NCBI GenBank assembly: GCA_951813575.1
Contig: OX638375.1
Coordinates: forward strand, 3,301,042 to 3,365,041
Length of the DNA: 64,000 nt
Direction: 5' to 3'
Source: Candidatus Binatia bacterium
Lineage (GTDB): Bacteria > Desulfobacterota > Binatia > UBA9968 > JAJDTQ01
Below are positions 25,964-35,186 of the stretch, in pieces. The notes under the pieces were generated by a model. The model did no database searches and had not been told where the DNA came from. It was given only the letters and a program-made list of their open reading frames with translations. Every line of letters starts with the position of its first letter. Positions within the stretch are counted from its first letter, which is position 1. The translations under genes and the position numbers were made by a program.

Positions 25964-26971
25964 ATGAAGTTCGGCATCCAGCTCAACCCCCAGGTCTCCA
26001 ACGAAAAGCCTCCCGAGACCCTTCTCCCCACACTGGCGGAGCAGACTCGTGTGGCCGACGAAGCCGGCTTCGAGGCCATCACCATGGGCCAGCACTACAA
26101 CATCCCCGGCTTCCAGCGGCTCCACCAGGTGCCGCTCCTGGGACGGCTCTGCGCCGAAGCCAAGCGGGCCAGCGTCGGCACCGCCACCACGCTTCTCGGC
26201 CTCCACGATCCGGTGGTCATCGCCAAGGAGCTGGCCACCATCGACGTCATGAACGAGGGCCGTGCCGTCTTCTCCTTCGGCCTCGGCTACCGCCAACAGG
26301 AGCTGGACGCCTTCAACCTCACCAAGCAGCAACGGTTCGACCGTTTCGTGGAAGGGGTCGAGATCGTCCAGCGACTCTGGACCGAGGAGCACGTCTCGTT
26401 TTCCGGCAAGGCGTTCGAGCTGAAGGACGTGACCATCGCGCCGCGTCCGCTGCAGAAGCCGCGCCCGCCCGTCTGGATCGCCGCCAACGGCGACAGGGGC
26501 GTACGGCGCGCCGCCCGCATCGGCGACGGCTGGCTGGTAGGCCCCCACTCCGCCATCGAGGAGTTGAAGGACCAGACCGCGCTGTTCCGCCAGACCTGGG
26601 CCGACACCGGCAAACCCGGCGCCGGCGCCCTCGTCATGGTCCGGGAGTGTTTCGTCGCCCCCACCCGGGAAGAAGCCGCGGCCAAGGCCCGCCCCTGCCT
26701 CGACAAGCTCTACCGCGACCTCTACGTCAAGTGGGGCCAGGACGAAGCCATGACCAACCCCGACGAGCTCACCTGGGACTTCGACCGCCTGGCCCGCCAC
26801 CGCTTCATCCTCGGCTCCCCCGAAGACTGCATCGAGGAAATCCGCTCCTACGAGGAATCCCTCAAGCCCGACCTCCTGCTGCTGCGTTTCGACTGGACCC
26901 CGGGCTTGGATCAGAAGGATATACTGGACGCGATGGAGTTGTTCGGAACCGCTGTGCTGCCGAGGGTGTGA
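25964..26971 (+). CDS. LLM class flavin-dependent oxidoreductase
   Basis: 335 residues beginning MKFGIQLNPQVSNEKPPETLL. The ATG at 25964 follows ACAGGAGCAC; the frame is open far upstream, but only as antisense/offset shadow of the molybdoenzyme. Luciferase-like blocks are VGTATTLLGLHDPVVIAKELATIDVMNEGRAVFSFGLGYRQQELDAF and RPPVWIAANGDRGVRRAARIGDGWLVGPH. It follows the molybdoenzyme stop by 35 bases, so co-transcription is likely. It closely resembles the enzyme at 48230 in layout. Confidence 0.9.
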   Translation: MKFGIQLNPQVSNEKPPETLLPTLAEQTRVADEAGFEAITMGQHYNIPGFQRLHQVPLLGRLCAEAKRASVGTATTLLGLHDPVVIAKELATIDVMNEGRAVFSFGLGYRQQELDAFNLTKQQRFDRFVEGVEIVQRLWTEEHVSFSGKAFELKDVTIAPRPLQKPRPPVWIAANGDRGVRRAARIGDGWLVGPHSAIEELKDQTALFRQTWADTGKPGAGALVMVRECFVAPTREEAAAKARPCLDKLYRDLYVKWGQDEAMTNPDELTWDFDRLARHRFILGSPEDCIEEIRSYEESLKPDLLLLRFDWTPGLDQKDILDAMELFGTAVLPRV

Positions 26972-26982
26972 ACGACCTCCAC

Positions 26983-27076
26983 GTCACCCCGGGCTTGACC
27001 CGGGGTCCAGAGGTGGCGGTGGTTGGGCATTCTACCTGTCCCGCCCCTGCCCCCCGACTGGACCCCGGATCAAGTC
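26983..27076. repeat. REP unit plus a second REP unit cut by the IS3 element
   Basis: One full palindrome lies at 26983-27010. A second starts at 27060 (GGACCCCGGATCAAGTC) and is interrupted at 27076; its other half (CGGGGTGAC) resumes at 28395 after the duplicated GTC. Confidence 0.85.
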
Positions 27077-27126
27077 TGAACTGCCCCGGGTTTACCGGAG
27101 ACCTAACTCTTTGAGAGGATAGGGAT

Positions 27127-28352
<1,226 letters not shown>

Positions 28353-28391
28353 CTCACACTAATCCGTCTCCGGTAAACCCGGGGCGGTTCA

Positions 28392-28990
28392 GTCCGGGGT
28401 GACGCGGAGGTGGATGCCGGGTGACGCGGAGGTGGATGCCGGGTGACGCGGAGGTGGATGCCGGGTGACGCGGAGGTGGATGCCGGGTGACGCGGAGGTG
28501 GATGCCGGGTGACGCGGAGGTGGATGCCGGGTGACGCGGAGGTGGATGCCGGGTGACGCGGAGGTGGATGCCGGGTGACGCGGAGGTGGATGCCGGGTGA
28601 CGCGGAGGTGGATGCCGGGTGACGCGGAGGTGGATGCCGGGTGACGCGGAGGTGGATGCCGGGTGACGTGGAGGTGGATGCCGGGTGACGCGGAGGTGGA
28701 TGCCGGGTGACGCGGAGGTGGTACCGGGTGACGCGGAGGTGGATGCCGGGTGACGCGGAGGTGGATGCCGGGTGACGCGGAGGTGGATGCCGGGTGACGC
28801 GGAGGTGGTACCGGGTGACGCGGAGGTGGATGCCGGGTGACGTGGAGGTGGATGCCGGGTGACGTGGAGGTGGATGCCGGGTGACGCGGAGGTGGATGCC
28901 GGGTGACGGGAGGTGGTGCCGGGTGACGGGAGGTGGTGCCGGGTGACGGGAGGTGGTGCCGGGTGACGCGGAGGTGGTACCGGGGTGCCG
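28392..28990. repeat. Tandem array of about 27 copies of a 22-bp unit
   Basis: The unit GGTGACGCGGAGGTGGATGC plus CG repeats head to tail. Variants include GACGTGG, a 1-base-shorter GGTACCGG type and, near the right end, a shorter GACGGGAGGTGGTGCC type. It starts at the REP half (CGGGGTGACG) left by the IS3 insertion and ends 14 bases before the flavoprotein stop. The 22-bp period is not a multiple of 3 and leaves long artefactual open frames; no gene is supported. Confidence 0.95.
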
Positions 28991-29003
28991 GCAATACCTC
29001 CGG

Positions 29004-30680
29004 TCAGGGCTTCAGATCGCCTTCCTCGAACGGGATCGGCTTCACGACGGGCTTCACCCGCTCCCCGTCCTTCTCCACCGTGATCCAGTTGAGGCAGTTC
29101 TTGTCGTCGCGCTCCGGATAGTCGTCGCGGGTGTGCTGGCCGCGGGATTCCCTGCGCTCCAGGGCGCAGGCGGCGACCATCTCGCCGACCCAGGACAGGT
29201 TCGAGCATTCCAGGGACTTGATGAGGTCGCGGAGGTTGTCGGCCTTGAGCCGGGGGACCTTTTCGCGGCGGATCTCCTGGAAGCGCTCCACTCCGGCGGT
29301 GAGCCCGCGTTCGTTCCGCACCACGCCTGTGCTCTCCCAGGCGGTGTTCTTGATCTCCTCGTGCAGTTCGGCGGGGTCCAGGCCGTCGTCGCGCTTGAAG
29401 GCCTCGATCCTCGCGGCCTCGTCCGCGGTCTCGCCCGGGTCCACATCATCCATCTCTGCGTCCGCCGCGTATATCGCCGCGTACTTGCCGGACCGGGCTC
29501 CCAGCGCGAAGGCGCTGGCGATGGCGTTGCCGCTGAGGCGGTTGGAGCCGTGGGTGCCGGTGGCGGACTCGCCCGATGCGTACAACCCCTCGACGCCGGG
29601 GACCTCGCACCGTTCGTTGATGTCGAGACCCCCCAGGAAGGTATGGAGCGCGGGCACCCACTCGAAGCGGTCGGAGCGGGCGTTGACGCCGGCCTTGCCG
29701 AGCTTGGGGGTGTACTCGAACTGTATCTCGTCATCCCATTTCTCGTCCGGGATGTAGGACGGGTCCAGGTAGACGGGGCCGCGCCCTTCGAGCATTTCCT
29801 TGTAGGTGGCGCCCACGAGGATGGCCCGGGTGGTGCCCTCCAGCCGTTCCGGATCGTATCTTTCCAGGAACCGCTCGCCCAGGGCGTTGAAGAAGCGGCC
29901 GCCCTTGCTGGTGAACGGGGACAGGCCGGCCATGGAGATGGCCTCGCCGCCGGGGGCGGGGATCAGCGTGAACTCCAGGAACTCGAGGTTGGCCAACGGC
30001 GCGCCGATGTCGAAGGCCGCTACGTAGGCGTCGCCCGTGGTGAGGAAGTTGGCGCTGGTGTATTTCTGGATGCCGATGGCGCTGCCCGCGGCCAGCACCA
30101 CGGCGCGGGCGCGGTACGCCTCGTAGGTGCCCTTCTGCACGTTGATGCCGAAGGCGCCGGTGACCCGCCCGTTCCGGCGCAGCAGCTTCGTGACCATGGT
30201 CCACTGGCGCACCTGGACTTCGCGGTTGAAGACTTCCTTTCGGAGCGAACCCAGCATGCCCACGCTGCCGCCCACCGGCGGGCAACTGCGGGCGTAGGAG
30301 CTGCCCAGGCGTTTCTCCTGGTAGAACTGCTTGCCGTCGGGGGTCTTCTTGAAATGCAGCCCCATCTCCTCCAGCTCGATGACCCGGTCGGTGACCTCGT
30401 CGACGATGGCCCGGACGATCTTCTGGTTGGGGATGAAGTCGCCTCCAAGGATCGTGTCCTTGAAGTGTTGGTCCTTGCTGTCGCGGGGGTCGGCGTGGGC
30501 GAAGGCCGCCTGGGGGACCCCGCCGGAGGTGGGGCTGGAGCCGCTGCGTCCGAGCCGTCCCTTGTCCACCAGCACCACGTCCATGTTGCGCTTGGACGCC
30601 TCCAGCGCCGCCATGCACGCGGCCAGCCCGCCGCCGATGATGAGGACGTCGCAGTCCGTGGTCTGGACGGAATCGCTCAT
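29004..30680 (-). CDS. FAD-dependent fumarate reductase/succinate dehydrogenase-type flavoprotein
   Basis: 558 residues from ATG 30680, placing the dinucleotide motif CDVLIIGGGLAACMAALEA at the N-terminus. GGLDINERCEVPGVEGLYASGESATGTHGSNRLSGNAIASAFALG is the flavin-binding C-terminal block of the FrdA/SdhA/AprA superfamily, and the tail HTRDDYPERDDKNCLNWI matches the capping end of these proteins. The ferredoxin gene eight bases upstream gives an AprAB-like two-subunit arrangement. Substrate is unknown; sulfite/APS chemistry is possible but no sulfate-pathway gene is nearby. Confidence 0.88.
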   Translation of the reverse strand: MSDSVQTTDCDVLIIGGGLAACMAALEASKRNMDVVLVDKGRLGRSGSSPTSGGVPQAAFAHADPRDSKDQHFKDTILGGDFIPNQKIVRAIVDEVTDRVIELEEMGLHFKKTPDGKQFYQEKRLGSSYARSCPPVGGSVGMLGSLRKEVFNREVQVRQWTMVTKLLRRNGRVTGAFGINVQKGTYEAYRARAVVLAAGSAIGIQKYTSANFLTTGDAYVAAFDIGAPLANLEFLEFTLIPAPGGEAISMAGLSPFTSKGGRFFNALGERFLERYDPERLEGTTRAILVGATYKEMLEGRGPVYLDPSYIPDEKWDDEIQFEYTPKLGKAGVNARSDRFEWVPALHTFLGGLDINERCEVPGVEGLYASGESATGTHGSNRLSGNAIASAFALGARSGKYAAIYAADAEMDDVDPGETADEAARIEAFKRDDGLDPAELHEEIKNTAWESTGVVRNERGLTAGVERFQEIRREKVPRLKADNLRDLIKSLECSNLSWVGEMVAACALERRESRGQHTRDDYPERDDKNCLNWITVEKDGERVKPVVKPIPFEEGDLKP

Positions 30681-30688
30681 GTGCCGGC

Positions 30689-30910
30689 TCAGGAACCCGC
30701 GGCCGCGGCGGCCTTTTTCTTCTTGGGCCGCAGCACCACCTCGATGGCGTCTTCGGGACAGACCAGCTCGCACAGGAAGCAGTTGACGCAGTACTTGTTG
30801 CCGAAGGGAAAGACCTTGTCCTTCTTGTTGGTGAAGCGGAAGACGTCGGCGCCGCAGTCGTACACGCAGATGCCGCAACCGTCGCATTTGTGGGGGTCGA
30901 CTCGTATCAC
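30689..30910 (-). CDS. Ferredoxin with two 4Fe-4S clusters
   Basis: 73 residues. Cysteines at 9, 12, 15, 19 (CDGCGICVYDC) and 41, 44, 47, 51 (CVNCFLCELVCP) give two CxxCxxCxxxC sets. The C-terminus is a basic/Ala tail (RPKKKKAAAAAGS). GTG 30910 has AAAGGA upstream. Its gene precedes the flavoprotein by eight bases, so it is probably the electron-transfer subunit (AprB-like) of that enzyme. Confidence 0.92.
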   Translation of the reverse strand: MIRVDPHKCDGCGICVYDCGADVFRFTNKKDKVFPFGNKYCVNCFLCELVCPEDAIEVVLRPKKKKAAAAAGS

Positions 30911-30993
30911 GCTTGTGTCCTTTACACCGACGATCTATAGCCGAATTGAAGGGTCAATACCATTGAAGACACAGGAAAGAGCGGAGACGCGAC

Positions 30994-32124
30994 ATGGATA
31001 ACGACGCCTACGTCACCTACCACGGCAATACCGAGGCCGACAGGGAGATCGCGCAGCGCAGCGTGCTCTTCATCGACAACGAGACCGCGGCCCGGGTCCT
31101 CACCATGGAAGACACCATCGACGCGGTGGAGGAGTCGTACCGGGAATGGGGTTTGGGGCGGGCCACCGCGACCCGGGCGACGCACTCGGTGCCGCGGCCG
31201 GGCGGAGACGGCTGGTACACCTGGGACCCCATGGCCTCCGCGCTCCCGAAGATGGATGCTCTCGCCGTCCGCATGAAGTCCGACATCCTTCCGCCTTCGG
31301 GCGTCCAGGTGAAGAAGTACTGTGTCGCCCCCGGCAAGTTCTGCGGCCTCATCGTGTTGTTCAGCACCGACGACGGCGCGCCCCTGGCGATCATGAACGA
31401 CGGCCATATCCAGCACATGAGGGTGGGGGCCGCCGGGGCCATCAGCGTCAAGCACATGGCTCGCGAGGACGCCGCCGTCCTGGGCCTCTACGGCACCGCC
31501 GGCATGGCCACGGCCCACGCCCTGGCCATCGCCAGGGTGAGGCCCATCCGCGAGATCCGCGTGTACAGCCCCAACCCGGAGCACCGGGCCGCCTTCGCCG
31601 GCCGCACCGGCGCCAACCTGGGCATTCCGGTAGTGGCGGTGGACGACCCCCGCCAGGTGATGGAAGGCGCGGACATCGTCGCGGCCTGCACCAACTCGCT
31701 GGCGCCGGTGGTCCGGGGGGAATGGCTCGAACCCGGCATGCACGTGCTGGCGGTCTTGCCCAACGAGATCGACGACGACGTCTTCCGCCGGTGCCATCGG
31801 TACGTGTACTCCCGCACGCCCAGGACCGACTATCACGTGGCGGACCCGGAGCGGCGTCCGGAAGTGGGCTACGAGCCCATCGACACGGAGTGGCTGGAGC
31901 GGGAAGGGCGGCTGCTCGCCAGGGAGAAAAGGGTCTTCCTGTCCGACGTGGTGCTCGGCAACTATCCGGGTAGGGCGGCCCCGGAGGAAGTCACCTGTTT
32001 CGTGACCCAGGGAATAGCCATCCAGTTCGCGGCGGCGGCCCGCAGGGTCTACGACGGCGCCCGGGCGCTGGGGTTGGGTCACGAGCTGCCGTTGAGCTGG
32101 TTCCTGCAGGACATCAGCGATTGA
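30994..32124 (+). CDS. Ornithine cyclodeaminase/mu-crystallin family protein
   Basis: 376 residues. MEDTIDAVEESYREWG and VRMKSDI lead to a Rossmann segment LGLYGTAGMATAHALAIARVRPIREIRVYSPNPEHRAAFAGR that binds NAD(P)H, then GADIVAACTNSLAPVVRGEWLEPGMHVLAV. These are the OCD family blocks; members include ornithine cyclodeaminase, alanine dehydrogenase and ketimine reductases. Divergent from the ferredoxin gene by 83 bases. The N-terminal 25 residues (to QRSVLFIDNETA) are longer than usual. Confidence 0.88.
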   Translation: MDNDAYVTYHGNTEADREIAQRSVLFIDNETAARVLTMEDTIDAVEESYREWGLGRATATRATHSVPRPGGDGWYTWDPMASALPKMDALAVRMKSDILPPSGVQVKKYCVAPGKFCGLIVLFSTDDGAPLAIMNDGHIQHMRVGAAGAISVKHMAREDAAVLGLYGTAGMATAHALAIARVRPIREIRVYSPNPEHRAAFAGRTGANLGIPVVAVDDPRQVMEGADIVAACTNSLAPVVRGEWLEPGMHVLAVLPNEIDDDVFRRCHRYVYSRTPRTDYHVADPERRPEVGYEPIDTEWLEREGRLLAREKRVFLSDVVLGNYPGRAAPEEVTCFVTQGIAIQFAAAARRVYDGARALGLGHELPLSWFLQDISD

Positions 32125-32189
32125 TGCCACGCCAATGACTAACCGTTTCTAAGGCCCCCACATCGCCAGGCAGTTGACGTGTTCCAACC

Positions 32190-32876
32190 CTACTCCGTTT
32201 CCAGTTGCTTCAACCACCCGTCGAAATGAGGGCATTCAGAACGCATGGCAGGCAGTCCGATCTCCAGTGCGGCCAAGTTTCCCATCAATGGCTTCTGGTA
32301 CTGGGGAACAATCGACACGATGCGCTTTGACGGCGCTGTCTCCGGTGAGTCGTCAATCTCTTCTGGGTTAGCGAATTGGTCTCGGATCTGGCGGAACCTA
32401 GGCACGAGTTCGGGGTGGCCTATTCCTCGTCCAAATCCGTCGCAGTCGCTAAAAAGCAAGGCCTCAAATTCGTGCATCATTACGTACGGGATGAACTGCT
32501 TTTCGTCAAAGCTGTTTCCCATTGTCTGGCCAAGGTCTATCGACAGGGCATTTTCAACTGTCCTTGCCTTCTCCGGAAAGGCCATCGTCGATGCCTGCGA
32601 CCGGCCAGGCCATGCTTTTGAACCGGTTTGCGGCAACCCGTAATAGTCCACCATAGTGGTAGCTACACTCGCTGTATCTTCCTTTAGATGACTCACGATT
32701 TCCTTGCGCACGGTGTCCCATGCCCTTATCCCCCCTCGACGGTGGCGCTGGCGCGCGTTTCCAATCAAACGTGCGCTGACCCGGGAATAACCGTGACGTT
32801 GGAGGTGCGGAGCGAGCAGTTCGTTGACGAAGCTCTCTTCAGTCTCGCCCTCGACATGAACCAATAGCCTCTTCAC
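32190..32876 (-). CDS. DUF4276 family protein, TOPRIM-like, partner of the adjacent ATPase
   Basis: 228 residues. LLVHVEGETEESFVNELLAPHLQRHGY at the start puts Glu9 in a V-E-G-x-T-E motif like the first acidic motif of OLD-type TOPRIM nucleases. YVMMHEFEALLFSDCDGF holds the other acidic residues of DUF4276. The GTG overlaps the ATPase stop by four bases, so translation is coupled. Base composition is clearly lower in GC than flanking genes, a sign of transfer. A defence function with the ATPase is inferred by analogy to ATPase + TOPRIM pairs. Confidence 0.8.
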   Translation of the reverse strand: MKRLLVHVEGETEESFVNELLAPHLQRHGYSRVSARLIGNARQRHRRGGIRAWDTVRKEIVSHLKEDTASVATTMVDYYGLPQTGSKAWPGRSQASTMAFPEKARTVENALSIDLGQTMGNSFDEKQFIPYVMMHEFEALLFSDCDGFGRGIGHPELVPRFRQIRDQFANPEEIDDSPETAPSKRIVSIVPQYQKPLMGNLAALEIGLPAMRSECPHFDGWLKQLETE

Positions 32877-34006
32877 GTCGACGACCCCCGGCCTGTGGTT
32901 TCACGGGCCGGACGACCCCCGAACTCGTTCTTCTCCCAAAGTTGACCTAGGCTATAATCTTCAAGCCATCCCTGGAGTCTTTCGATATCGAGTCTCGTGA
33001 ACTGAGTTCCCCCATCTACACGATCAGCTACCAGCACATCTTGGGGCTCGAAATGATCTAGTAGCAAGGATGATTGCGTGGAGAGAATTATCTGTGTTTG
33101 GGTCGAGGCTTGTCTAACGAGGGAAGCGAGCATTGTGATCGCATACGGATGCAATCCGAGCTCGGGTTCGTCTAGGAGAATGATCGACGGCCGGAGAGAC
33201 GCCGGTTGAAGTAGTAATGTTGCGAGGGCGATAAATCGTAAAGAGCCGTCGGAAAGAGAAGATGCATCGAAATAAGCGTCTGATTCCCGATGGCGCCACT
33301 CGAGACGAATCTTGTCTTCGTTCAGTGCCATGGGTTCGAGAGAAAATCTGTCGAAGAATGGCGCGACAAGCCGTATCGTCCTCTCTATCAGGCTATATGA
33401 TCGCTCCTCTTTCTGCCGCAAGTAATACAAGAATGCCGCTAAGTTCCCGCCATCGGGGCGCAGAATGCGATTGTCGTTCAAGTCAGCGGTCTTTTTCATA
33501 GGTGACGTAGAGCTGGTGTCGTGAAAATGATAAAGGCGCCAGCGGTCCAGATGAGACTGGACGTAGCGGGGGATGCCGGGAATTCCTTGTCGACTAATTC
33601 CGGCCTCGCCGCGGTCTCCGCGAAGTTCGGCCGAGTAAGGTCTCGTCGGGTGGCGAATCTTGTCCCAGAAATAGGTGGTTTCCTCCAAAGGAATAATGCT
33701 GTCGAAATCGTCTGCCATCAACTTGACTTGATACTGGTTTTTTTCCTCTTCAAACGAGATGTGGATCATCAAATTTGGTGTCGACTTGGAACCGAAGTGA
33801 AGAATCTTGTCTGCCCCACCGGCACGGATGACGTAGTTTTGGAGGTTCCCCGCGCGTATCGCGTTTAAAAAGGAGAAGACACCCACGAAATTCGACTTTC
33901 CTGCTCCATTGGGACCAATCAATATGTTGATTGGGCGAAGTTGGAGCCGCGTTATGGAGTCGATACTCTTGAAACCCTCTACCGAAATCCAGTCTAGTGC
34001 AGGCAT
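32873..34006 (-). CDS. AAA (SMC/RecF-like, AAA_21) ATPase of a two-gene module
   Basis: 377 residues. Walker A GPNGAGKS is at 31-38, the ABC-like signature SLSDGSLRFIALA near 250 and Walker B IILLDEPELGLHP at 275-287, followed by the switch segment IILSTQSSLLLDHFEP. The central region lacks a long coiled coil, which is typical of short OLD/PARIS-type ATPases. Its stop overlaps the DUF4276 start. Both genes are AT-richer than the window average and have unlike codon use, so they were probably acquired as a unit. Confidence 0.88.
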   Translation of the reverse strand: MPALDWISVEGFKSIDSITRLQLRPINILIGPNGAGKSNFVGVFSFLNAIRAGNLQNYVIRAGGADKILHFGSKSTPNLMIHISFEEEKNQYQVKLMADDFDSIIPLEETTYFWDKIRHPTRPYSAELRGDRGEAGISRQGIPGIPRYVQSHLDRWRLYHFHDTSSTSPMKKTADLNDNRILRPDGGNLAAFLYYLRQKEERSYSLIERTIRLVAPFFDRFSLEPMALNEDKIRLEWRHRESDAYFDASSLSDGSLRFIALATLLLQPASLRPSIILLDEPELGLHPYAITMLASLVRQASTQTQIILSTQSSLLLDHFEPQDVLVADRVDGGTQFTRLDIERLQGWLEDYSLGQLWEKNEFGGRPARETTGRGSST

Positions 34007-34296
34007 GTGGTCGCTCCGCGGCTAAGGAAACGCTTAGTTTACGCTGTCCGCCAAGTCGTTGACGACCTTGGCATCGGTGCGATGGACCGGGCCATGGCCA
34101 ACTGTCATTACGCAAAAATCGTTCCTCGGCGCGGCGTACCTCCAGTCAGAGGTTATGCTGCCGGATTTGGACTGCCTCCGCGTCACAGCGGTCCGAAGGC
34201 CAAGATGCCATGTCGCTCCATCGGCGGCAAGCCGCCTGACCGTAAGGGCTGACTTGTCAGAGGCTGGAAGGACCGTCCGGGCGGCGCCATTCTTCG
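34007..34296. other. Gene-free spacer between the ATPase module and the DUF6062-like gene
   Basis: About 290 bases of mixed composition. Short open frames on both strands have no family resemblance and no ribosome-binding site. It may hold the promoter of the ATPase-DUF4276 pair and one edge of the acquired segment. Confidence 0.5.
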
Positions 34297-35061
34297 TTAA
34301 CGCGTGGAGGAGCCGCGCATCCAGTGTGACGACTGCCGGTGCAACTCGCTGCAGAACACGCCGGATTTCCCGCCCAGGAACTCCATGGAGTCGGTCCAGG
34401 CCCTGGCTTCCGCCGGGGTGATTTCGTCGCGCGCGCGGTGGTCGTGTTTCTCGATGAACCGGTCGAGGGTGCCGCGCAGGGCCTCGGCCTTCCGGCGTTG
34501 GATGTGCCGTAGATCGGCCAGGCGCGGATGGGCGGGGTGACTTTCTTCGGCGATGAGGAAATGCGGCACGCAGATGCCTGAAGAGCCGCGGTACTTCTCG
34601 GAGAACGTCTCGTCTCCCAGCAGGTCCAGCAGTTGCCGCAGATGGACGGACTCCGAACGGGCGCCGTGCACACAGGCGGGGCAGGTCGTCTTCTTGAGCC
34701 GGGCGCGCAGGGTCGACGACGCGCGTGTCAGCCAACTCTTCAAGGTCCGCCACCCGGATACGGGCCGCGGACCGGTCATTCCATGGAAACGGTTCAGCAG
34801 GTCTTGCGCGATAATGGCGAAGCCCAGGTCCGGGGCGCTGGAAGCCGGAAGGTCGCGCAATAGCCACGTGTGCGGGTTGCAGAGCCCGAAGGACTCGCGC
34901 AGCGCCTCCCGCGTGGGCACGTCGGTGACGCGTTCGTAGAGGACGCTGTCCAGGTAGGAGCGGCTGTCGTGGATGACGATGCCGCAGATGGGGCAGCCCG
35001 GCGCGTCGAGCCGGTCGAAGAGCTTGAAGTAGAAGCTGTCCTGGCGCGCCGGTTCGTTCAC
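34297..35061 (-). CDS. DUF6062-like cysteine-motif protein
   Basis: About 254 residues from GTG 35061. APGCPICGIVIHDSRSYLDSVLYERVTDVPTREALRESFGLCNPHTWLL is a C-x-x-C...C-x-x-H arrangement, repeated more weakly as TTCPACVHG...GICVPHFL. These suggest zinc or heme binding; the order fits DUF6062. The frame is open to ATG 35142, but that extension encodes a REP-like palindrome (VIPAKAGIQ), so the later start is preferred, with no strong Shine-Dalgarno. Function is unknown. Confidence 0.65.
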   Translation of the reverse strand: MNEPARQDSFYFKLFDRLDAPGCPICGIVIHDSRSYLDSVLYERVTDVPTREALRESFGLCNPHTWLLRDLPASSAPDLGFAIIAQDLLNRFHGMTGPRPVSGWRTLKSWLTRASSTLRARLKKTTCPACVHGARSESVHLRQLLDLLGDETFSEKYRGSSGICVPHFLIAEESHPAHPRLADLRHIQRRKAEALRGTLDRFIEKHDHRARDEITPAEARAWTDSMEFLGGKSGVFCSELHRQSSHWMRGSSTR

Positions 35062-35101
35062 GTTACGCTGGCCATGCTTTCCCCGCTCCGGCCCCTCCTG
35101 G

Positions 35102-35121
35102 ATTCCGGCCTTCGCCGGAAT
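35102..35121. repeat. Short palindrome ATTCCGGC-CTTC-GCCGGAAT
   Basis: Perfect 8-bp inverted repeat with a 4-base loop, of the common intergenic type that would encode VIPAKAGIQ if translated. A sister with a GAAA loop is at 48125-48144. It could act as a terminator for the convergent or tandem neighbours. Confidence 0.7.
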
Positions 35122-35186
35122 GACGGAGGGAGGCGGGAACAAACGGAGGGAAGTGAAGACGACGGTTCACTTGCGAAGATGACGGT

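Noticed and set aside
28354-29208. Long proline/histidine-rich minus-strand open frame (HPASTSASPGIHLRVTR repeats)
   Set aside because: It is the translation of the 22-bp tandem array, open in several frames because of repeat composition; no start signal or family.
35062-35142. Longer start for the DUF6062-like protein
   Set aside because: The extension encodes VIPAKAGIQ from an intergenic palindrome and is not part of the protein family.
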